A stretch of 64,000 nucleotides of DNA, taken from NCBI GenBank assembly GCA_009760855.2, contig WPIO01000008.1, positions 4,062,501 to 4,126,500 on the forward strand. Reading direction: 5' to 3'. Of this stretch, positions 56,500-64,000 are shown piece after piece; within the stretch, counting starts at the first letter, position 1, and each line of letters starts with the position of its first letter. Origin of the DNA: Cristatella mucedo. Taxonomy: Eukaryota; Bryozoa; Phylactolaemata; Cristatellidae. The notes below the pieces were generated by a model. That model saw nothing but the letters and a program-made list of their open reading frames with translations. It was not told where the DNA came from and did no database searches. Position numbers and translations under genes: made by a program.

Positions 56500-57900
56500 C
56501 AAAATAAGCGTGAACTTTTAAGTCTTGCGCTTTGTCGGCAATGAGTTGGTGTCACGGAAGCAGTTATCAGCTCGTTCTTTTCGGAAATGTTTTCCGCTTC
56601 TACCTCCTCCCCCCCCCCCCCGGCCCCGGCCCCGCCACAACATGCGGGCTCTGCAGACTTGCATTTACAAGCGAGGGGGCGAAGCCGGCCCGCAGCAACT
56701 CGCCGCCTGGGAGCGTGGAGACCGGCCGCAGTTCCTGCGCCTCGCTGCCGAATGCGGGGTAAAATGAACGGGCCAACGCCGGAGGCCGCTGGCTGCGAAT
56801 TCGGCTCGACTGCAACCGGTGGAATCGTCTCCCTCCGGGGGGGGGGGGTTGGCGCCGCCGGACGACTGCTTCGCATAGTGCAATCCGGGAGCCTCAGCGA
56901 AGCAGCCGAGAAAGAGGAGTCCACGAATCGTCTCAGTCTGGCCCTAACTCGGCGTCATCCTCACGCGCTCGTTCCGATCTCAGGGGTGGCAGGAGCGGCG
57001 ACGCGGGACCTCCTCCCGATCCGTGCAGTCACCGCAGCCGCGGCCGCCGAAGCCTCTTCTTCGTCGCTTGTGACCCTGCTCCTCCACTTGGCGTCGTGCC
57101 GTTGCCGCGGCGAGCCTCATGGCGCCGTCGCTTCTACGCCCGAGCGACGGCGAGCGGCCGCCGAGCTCGCGCTCTGCGCTCTTTCGGGCAGCCTTCTTGG
57201 CGGGGTTATTTTGGCCGAGATGATGGCCGAGGTGATTGTCGACAGCCAGTCGAATCTGGCGCTCTCAGCTCCCCCGTGGCCGCGGCGGCGGTTGGCAGTA
57301 CCGCCCGCCCATAATGATTTTGCACTGTTTTCGAGGCTGGCAGATATCAAGATTGACGGTTCGCGAAAGTAGTACTCGGCCGAAAGTTGCGTATCCGCTT
57401 AGTCAACCGCCTCTTGGTTTGCACCACTTTCTTGCCATCGGCTGTCCCCAAACTTTCGCATATCGACTCAAGGACTCTGGTGGCACGGCGGTCTGGGGGA
57501 GTGGAGCCCACTGTAAAGAGCGGTCTGGAGGCGTCCCCACAGCGCCTGCGGGGGTCGTGTTGCCCAGCAACAACGAGCCAGCGGCCTCGAAAGCACGGCC
57601 ACCCGACCGGCTGTCGGACTCGGCTCCCACCTACCTGGCCAGGGGTGGCAGCTGCCACCACTGCCACTCTCGTTGCTTCGCCTCTGCATGTAAAGTTCTC
57701 GAAAAAAGATCCGGTTCACTTGGTGTGCTATTTAAATGTTTGTTATGATTCTTATTCGTCACCCGAACATATGCATGCGAAAAACGTTCGTTTGGTGCGG
57801 CTACGGTGGCTGAGACCACTCAATAAGACAAGGAAATTTAAACTTGATTTAAAGTTTAATCATCCATGGTAATGCGGAGAAAGCTCATCTCAGGGTACGC
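56500..57900. other. GC-rich island with unassigned open frames
   Basis: Plus frame 56587-57372 (261 codons, no ATG at its reported start) and 57387-57872 are long for chance but lie in strongly G+C-rich DNA and show no domain I recognise. May be a promoter island or first exon of a gene not otherwise visible. Confidence 0.3.
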
Positions 57901-57989
57901 CCTTCTCTCGAGGCCGTTTCCGGATAATGACATGGAAGAATCATTATTAAACATGTCGCCTCCTCATTCTCCTCTCAGGGACATTCGAC

Positions 57990-58112
57990 CCGCTTGCCCG
58001 ACCTCGATCCGCTTGCCCGACCTCAACCTGCTTGCCCGACCTCGACCAGCTCGCCCGACCTCGACCAGCTTGCCCGACCTCGACCAGCTTGCCCGACCTC
58101 GACCCGCTTGCG
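57990..58112. repeat. 19-bp minisatellite, about six units
   Basis: Unit gcttgcccgacctcgacca with minor variants. 19 is not a multiple of three, so frames cycle through all registers. Confidence 0.9.
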
Positions 58113-58196
58113 AAACGCTGACGAAAGGCGAGCGTCCTACAGGACTAGCGGAGGCGAAGAGAACTTCTGCCCAATGCGTGCAACACCGTTGCACAT

Positions 58197-58300
58197 AACA
58201 ATTATAATAAATTTGTGTAGCGCTCTAAGAGAACTGAATCTCTTTCTAGGCACTTCACTTGTGCTGTAAAGAAAGCTTGATCAAAATGATTGAATTAGCG
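58197..58300 (-). repeat. Family B LINE-tail copy
   Basis: Contains aatttgtgtagcgctctaag, aactgaatctctttctaggc and gctgtaaagaaagcttgatc. Confidence 0.65.
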
Positions 58301-58526
58301 AAATGGGCCTCGAGTTTGGTTCAGTAGACGCGCCATGACAGTACTGGCCCGTGACGAAATAGTGAGTATTCTGCTGCACGCAGCCAGCAGGAGCCAATAT
58401 CAATACAATAATAGATGTGTAGAATAATAATATCTCCCAGCGATAGTCAAGCCGCTTGCAAGCGCCTCGAAGCGACCTCCTTGTCGCTGCTGGCGGCCGT
58501 CTGTCGCCGGGGCGTCTGCTTAATCA

Positions 58527-58745
58527 TAATATTAATAATAGATTTGTGCAGCGCCCTCTGAGAGCCGAAATTATTTCTAAAGCGTTTTATACATATGCTG
58601 TACAGGAAGCGCAACCGTACGGGTTGACGTACCGAATGCGTACCGAAAGCCGCTTAGGCTGTGAGTGCGCTATACACAACTCTCCTGCGTAACACCCACG
58701 TGGTCTTTATGACTTTGTGGAGTTACAGACGGAGATACATACACC
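58527..58745. repeat. Family B tail copy joined to LINE family D 3' end
   Basis: 58527-58625 is a minus-oriented family B tail. 58640-58745 is the plus-oriented end of family D (aagccgcttaggctgtgagt, tttgtggagttacagacgga). Confidence 0.65.
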
Positions 58746-58919
58746 TGCCGCCCACCGCTGAGTGACCGTGCCTAACGTAATTGCCGACGCTCTGCTTTGA
58801 CGTGCCGGCAGCAGGCGAAAGCGCCCGCCGCTTCTCGAAGCCTTGCTATTATAATAATATACATATAATTGCCAACCATAATATATATATAATTGCCAAC
58901 CAAAAAAAAATAATATTAC

Positions 58920-59092
58920 AAATAAGATGAATGCTATTATAATAATATATATATAATTCATTTATATAGCGCCCCAAGAGAACTTAATCTCTATTCAGGC
59001 GCTTTACATACTCCTCGGGGCTCGAGCCCACGTCCTCAGTCAGACCTTGGTCGGAGCGAGCACTTTAACCACTAGACCAAACCAGCTCGACT
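58920..59092 (-). repeat. tRNA-derived SINE, family C, with LINE-like tail
   Basis: On the minus strand a tRNA-like head (tggtctagtggttaaagtgc, then gggctcgagccccg as B-box) is followed by a tail that equals the family B LINE 3' stretch (aaagcgcctgaatagagatt, aagttctcttggggcgctat) and an AT-rich end. Head and tail therefore come from different sources, as in SINEs that borrow a LINE tail. Confidence 0.75.
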
Positions 59093-59472
59093 TACGCCGT
59101 TTATTCACGGACGCCCGCCGAGTTTGCCGAACCGCGACCACCCCACTCTGCGGTCCCGCGCCTTCGGCACGACCGGAGCCGCTGAGAGCGCCCGCCGGCG
59201 TTCATAACCGCTGGTCGAAGCTGCCCGTCCGGCCGTCGCGCTCGTCGCCGCAGGCGAAACTCGGCTGCAATCAGCCGACCTAATCAGTCGGCCACAGAGC
59301 TGCCGACGCTGTCCCCGCCGCGCTGCAACCGGCTAGATTGACTTCGGCCGCGCCCCAAAGAAAGGTCGCCCAAGAGAAAGGTCATGCCCACCGCGTTCAC
59401 TTCTCGGTCGTCACCTCGAGCGCTTCTAGGGACGGCATCGTAGCGCGACGGTCACTTAGCTTTCGAGACTCG

Positions 59473-59615
<143 letters not shown>

Positions 59616-59619
59616 CCGC

Positions 59620-60744
59620 ATGTGGCCATTCCAACGAACTCGATCGGTGGCACTACTAGTTCGCGAAGTAGTCAACGTTCGGGGTGGCGGTGCGGCGGTC
59701 GGTCTTCGGCTCGCTGCCGGTCGTGCGTGCAATTAATTCTTAAGCGTACAATGCGGCTCGACGCACTGCCGTCGGCGCTCGTTCGTCGAACTCCTGATTT
59801 TATCGGAGGAGCCGTGGCGGGCGGGCGGGCGGGCGCGCTCTTTCGCTCCGGCGCTCTCGCCGATGCGCTCCGACGCTCGCCAGCGCGGGCGCGCCCGCCG
59901 CGGCGGCTTGCTGAGCATTCGGAGATCGGCGGGGCTTCGTAGCCCTGAAGAGGCAGCGGCCCCGCCCCCTCGCTCGCTCCTGCCTCCCTTGAAGCATCCA
60001 ACAGAGCAGGTTCGCCCGCAAGCGAAAGCGTGGGCGAAGAAAGTGGCGGGCGCTCCGGTCTGCAGAATCGCGCCCGCCCACCGCCCGAGTTCGCTCGTGC
60101 TCACGCGCTCAGAGCATCGAGTTCAGAGCTTCTGAGGCGCTGGACACGGCAAGCGATCGATCGCCCGGAGGCTCGAGGCACGGTTCGGCGGCACGCCGCC
60201 ATCGATCCGTTTCTCCGCTGCCGCCACCACTGCTCAGCCGGTTGGCAGACGGAAACTCGTGAGCCCGTTGCAGAAGCGGCTGCCGCCAGAGCAGTCCGAG
60301 AGCTCTCAGCGCCACCGGAGTAGAGGGAACCCAGCAGAGCCAGGGCAGAGCGAAGCCCAGCTCGAAGTGCCGCTGCCGAACCAGTCCGGCGATCTGCCGC
60401 ACGGCCGACGGACGCCCGCCCATTATTTCGGCCGCACGCGGCCGCAGCAGCTCAGGTGAACCGATGGTCTCGAGAATTTAGGTGGGTCTCGCTGGGCCTC
60501 GAGGCGAGCGTGGCGGATCGCTTTTTGAGGCGGCTTAACGAGCGCGTGCAGAGGCGGCGGCTGCTCGATCCCCAGAACAGGCGCGATCGCCTCTCGCCGA
60601 CTTCGAGCGTCGTCGGGTCCAACCGCTGCCGCTTCCGGCCGCGGCTGAAGGTGCCCCGAGAACGGCGCACAGCAGCCGCCGCCGTCAGCGAGCCGAAGCC
60701 GGAAGCTGGGCGCTGCCGCCACCAACGACGACGACGACGTGGCG
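59620..60744 (+). promoter_or_regulatory. CpG-rich region upstream of PLCXD
   Basis: Very G+C-rich, with dense CpG, leading directly into the PLCXD ATG. Probably promoter and 5' UTR. Overlapping open frames on both strands are explained by base composition. No TATA box assigned. Confidence 0.5.
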
Positions 60745-61716
60745 ATGAGCTGCGACGCGAGCGTGCGGCGGCGGCTGGAGGGCAAGTACCGCACGCCGAC
60801 GTGGATGCACGACCTGCTCGGGCCGCTCGCGGCCGACGTGCGCCTGAACGAGATCGCGCTGCCCGGCACGCACGACTCGGCGACCGCGTGCATGACGGGC
60901 GCGTGCGACTACGCCAAGTCGCACCGCCATCGCGTCGGGCGCGAGCTGGTGGCGCTCTGGGGCAAGACGCAGCACCGGTCCGTGTACGAGCAGCTTGAGG
61001 ACGGCATCCGCTACCTGGACCTGCGCGTCGAGCGAAACTCCGGCGGCTGGTGGACGTTTCACGGGCTCGTGTCCGACAGCCTCAAGGCCGTGCTCGACGA
61101 CGTCGCGCACTTCGCCGACCGGCACCGGCGCGAGATAGTCGTCGTCGACTTCCAGCACCTGGTCGACTTCGATGCGGACGAGCGTGCGCGGCTCGCCGAG
61201 TACATGGTCATGCACCCGACGCTCGGGCGCCGCCTGGCCGGTGGCAGCCACTTCGAGCCGACGACGACCGTCGGCAGCCTGTGGCGCGCCGACAAGAACG
61301 TCATCGTGCTGTACGACGAGGGCGACGCCTGCCACTTCGGGCACCTGTTCTGGCGCCGCCACGAGTCGATCAGCAGCCCGTGGCCGAACCGCTGCCAGCT
61401 GGACGCCGTCGGGCGGCACTTGCTCGCCGGCGTCGCGCGGCGCGACGCGGCGCGCTTCCACGTCAGCCAGCTGGTGCTCACGCCGGACGTGCGGAGCATC
61501 GTGAGCGCCGTCTGGAGCGACGTGTCGTGCCTCTACACGATGACGATACCAAGCGTCAGCCAGCTGCTGGAGGAGGACTTTGTCGAGCAGCTATGCCACG
61601 TCGGCCGCCAGCACGGCCGCGCCGTCAACATAATTATCGCCGACTTCTACGAGCACACGCCGCTCGTCGAGAAGTGCCTCGACGCAAACGTGCGATACCT
61701 GCTGCATGGTGGCTGA
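60745..61716 (+). CDS. PLCXD: PI-PLC X domain-containing protein (PLCXD type), intronless
   Basis: A single uninterrupted exon encodes 323 aa, the same size as human PLCXD1-3 (about 305-323 aa). The first in-frame ATG is at 60745; an upstream in-frame GTG at 60739 is not a likely start. The X-domain signature NEIALPGTHDSAT carries His43, and GWWTFHGLVSD carries His106, the two His expected for general acid/base catalysis on phosphoinositides. Further family blocks are GIRYLDLRV, REIVVVDFQHL, QLVLTPDVRSIV and VNIIIADF. There are no C2, PH or Y domains, no signal peptide and no membrane span, so it should be cytosolic. Third codon positions are almost all G or C. Vertebrate homologues have introns, so intron loss or retroposition is possible; no poly-A tract follows the stop. 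Confidence 0.95.
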   Translation: MSCDASVRRRLEGKYRTPTWMHDLLGPLAADVRLNEIALPGTHDSATACMTGACDYAKSHRHRVGRELVALWGKTQHRSVYEQLEDGIRYLDLRVERNSGGWWTFHGLVSDSLKAVLDDVAHFADRHRREIVVVDFQHLVDFDADERARLAEYMVMHPTLGRRLAGGSHFEPTTTVGSLWRADKNVIVLYDEGDACHFGHLFWRRHESISSPWPNRCQLDAVGRHLLAGVARRDAARFHVSQLVLTPDVRSIVSAVWSDVSCLYTMTIPSVSQLLEEDFVEQLCHVGRQHGRAVNIIIADFYEHTPLVEKCLDANVRYLLHGG

Positions 61717-61725
61717 GGCCACGGG

Positions 61726-61853
<128 letters not shown>

Positions 61854-61934
61854 CGAACGCCGAATAGATTGGCTCGCGAGGGAGGTGGAGACAACTTGGA
61901 GGCGGAGACGAGGCTCGCGAGCGGCCTCCTCGTC

Positions 61935-62063
61935 TGACCTCCTTGACCTCTTCGGCTGACCTCCTTGACCTCCTCTGCTGACCACCTTAACCTCCTCGGC
62001 TGACCTGACTTCCCCAGCTGACCTCCTTGACCTCTTAGACTGACCTCACGACCTCTTCGGCCG
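61935..62063. repeat. 22-bp minisatellite, about six units
   Basis: Unit ctgacctccttgacctcttcgg with variants (one shortened to about 18 bp), downstream of PLCXD. Confidence 0.88.
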
Positions 62064-63494
62064 ATGACGGACGGTGTGGATCAGCTCGGACGAGACCCCT
62101 GGGTCGGCCTACTGCATCCGCGAACTCGCGGTCGACAAGGACGCTTCGTGGACTCGGAGAGGACGTGGAGTCGGTTTGCAGAGGCGAGAGCGAGCGCGGA
62201 CTCTCGGGTTTCGGCAGGAGATTCCACGGTTTTCATGGGGCTCGACTTCTGACCATCCGCCGCCCCATTTTACTTTCTCGAGCTATTTCTCGAGCCAATC
62301 GGCTGCGGCCGTGCTACCACGGCGACCGAGGCCCGTTGTTTTGCGGAGAGGCTGTCCTCAAATGGGGCCGGTAGCTACGTGCTGCAGGAGTTCTCGCTGC
62401 AAACTGCAAGTGTCTCTCGTGAATAGCGCCAGCTGGCTGGCTCCCCTCTTGCTGGCGGCGATAATTGGAAAGCCCCAGTAGCGGTAGCCAGCGGAAATAG
62501 TCGGTGCCGCCTCCGCCTCTTCGAAACGCACCCCGAGACCTGATTCGTGGTGACGCGAGGATGTCGACGGCCGAACGGTGCCTTCGAGGCCGCGTAGCCG
62601 ATAGAGGGCGCTCGGGCGCAGCAGCGAGCACCCGCTGCCGGATGGCAGATGCTCGAAAAAATCACTGGAACGCTCGCTGCTCTGCGCCTGATCGCTTGCA
62701 ATCGCGAAAACTATCTTATTTCGCTGCCCTCGCTTTAGTGCATCCACTCCCTCCCTCAAACCTCCGCGTGGCACAGTCAATCATCTCGGGAGCTCGAGTT
62801 CATACTGTGATTTTGGTAAACTCACGAAAGCTGCCGTGTGCGTCATTGTTATTTTCGTTTCGTGCAGCCGATTTGTAGTGAATCGCTTCTCGAGCTCGAA
62901 CCCGAAATCTCGCATGTCAATCAACTCGCAGCGCTACGACTCGCTGGTGACTTCCGGCAATCTTTTTCTCGAGAGCATGCGAGTCGGATACCCTTAATCG
63001 GGGGGGGGGGGGAGGACCCGATTCGACTGCCAGCAAACGGAACCAAAACGAACTCCTTACCAACCGATTAACGCTAGAATGCCGCACCTCCCTTCCAGCT
63101 CCGTAGCTATAGTACCTGTAGCTAGCTGTATGTGGCCCGTCGCCAGGTTAGTCGGGCCCGACCGTCAGATGTTGGCTAGCGAAAATGCGGCTACACCAGC
63201 CCGGACGGCTAGTAGTACAAAAGACAGGAGGCCACCAATGCAGTGCTTGCCCTGTCACGATTCGACATCGGGTGACAATATTACATTGTGTCTCGATCAT
63301 AAAATTTGTCCAGGCACCACTGACTTTAAACAGTCGGTCGGGTTCGAGATAGTTAGCGAAAAGCAGGGCAGTTCGCCGGGCCTTGAACGTTCGTAGGCGG
63401 GGCAGGAAAGGCCAAAACCTCCGAAATATTAAAATAATCTAAGCAAAATTGTTGTTGAACTTTAAATGATGAAATCCAGTTGTCTTAGTTGATA
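62064..63494. other. Unassigned GC-rich and mixed DNA
   Basis: Open frames on both strands (for example 62074-62481, 62504-62878, 63079-63396) show no family resemblance. A poly-G run lies near 63001. No repeat family recognised. Confidence 0.4.
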
Positions 63495-63655
63495 ATCTTC
63501 AGCTGATTTAGCAGCCTCTTTTATATAGCGGCAGGAGAGCCTATACGGCTGTCATCACCGCTTGCCGTGACCAATTCAGAATCGACCACTGCAGGGCTCG
63601 AACCCTCGGCCCATCTCGCGAAGAGCGAACACCTTACATCTGGACTTAGGCCCAG
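63495..63655 (-). repeat. tRNA-derived SINE, family A
   Basis: Contains cagctgatttagcagcctct, ggctgtcatcaccgcttgcc and an inverted B-box gggctcgaaccctcgg near 63594. Confidence 0.75.
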
Positions 63656-64000
63656 AGGCATAAACTGACATGACACAACAGAAGACAAAAAAAGTTCATA
63701 AACATCAAGTACGGATTTAACTCAGAATCGTGACCGATAAACATCGAGTTACTTACATTTTCTGGTGGTAGATAAAAAGTCGGCCGTCGGCTAAACAGTC
63801 GATGTACGCAAAGACGGGTCGCCCAACATTAATGCTGCCACAAGGCATACATACACATCCGATAGCAGTCAGAGGCTTTTGGGGCCGCCCCGAGGTCTGT
63901 TCGCGCTCGCTCTCTCCGCCAATCCCCCGTGCCCTTCCTCCTCCGATTACACATGCAAAGCATGCACCAAAAGCAATACTTAGTTATCGCTTTACTAGAT
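63656..64000. other. Unassigned right edge
   Basis: No feature supported in the last 345 bases. Confidence 0.5.

Noticed and set aside
60739-60744. GTG start two codons upstream for PLCXD
   Set aside because: Animals rarely start at GTG, and the ATG at 60745 has a G at -3 and gives the usual protein length.

Overview
The window is nuclear DNA of an animal. Genes are split by GT-AG introns (one GC-AG candidate) of 0.1 to 8 kb. The intervening DNA is packed with tRNA-derived SINEs, 5'-truncated LINEs, DNA-transposon remnants and long (TC)n, (GA)n and (TG)n microsatellites. The proteins and repeats fit an invertebrate metazoan, but I cannot name the phylum or species. Coding exons are much richer in G+C than introns, with strongly G/C-ending codons.

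Four protein-coding genes can be read from first to last codon. (1) Positions 2548-31873 (+): a 20-exon gene for a bridge-like lipid transfer protein of the BLTP3 family (UHRF1BP1/UHRF1BP1L, also SHIP164), about 1,579 aa. All splice phases agree. A 44-nt first coding exon in a GC-rich island is separated from exon 2 by an 8.25-kb intron. (2) Positions 34304-41950 (+): a five-exon, 315-aa six-bladed propeller hydrolase of the squid DFPase (diisopropyl-fluorophosphatase)/SMP-30 type, with all calcium ligands kept. (3) Positions 47983-51011 (-): a two-exon, 140-aa homologue of CRCP/RPC9, the RNA polymerase III stalk subunit. (4) Positions 60745-61716 (+): an intronless 323-aa PI-PLC X domain protein (PLCXD type). 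These genes have no obvious shared pathway; the window looks like ordinary gene neighbours in a repeat-rich genome.

Layout: 1-1.7 kb, SINEs and unassigned DNA; 1.7-2.6 kb, GC-rich island and BLTP3 exon 1; 2.6-10.8 kb, repeat-filled intron 1; 10.8-31.9 kb, BLTP3 exons 2-20; 31.9-34.3 kb, LINE remnants; 34.3-42 kb, DFPase-like gene with LTR-like, hAT-like and pogo-like insertions in its introns; 42-48 kb, repeat-dense intergenic DNA with minisatellites and a 310-bp inverted repeat; 48-51 kb, CRCP/RPC9 with a Tc1 remnant, itself split by a LINE, in its intron; 51-60.7 kb, GC-rich islands, a LINE copy and SINEs; 60.7-61.7 kb, PLCXD gene; 61.7-64 kb, microsatellite and unassigned GC-rich DNA.

I did not find a convincing new biological system. 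The items most worth a second look are the 310-bp inverted repeat with SINE-derived ends, the LINE/SINE pair that appears to share a 3' tail, the membrane-peptide ORF ending 17 nt before the CRCP start codon, the GC-AG intron in the DFPase-like gene, and the intronless PLCXD gene.
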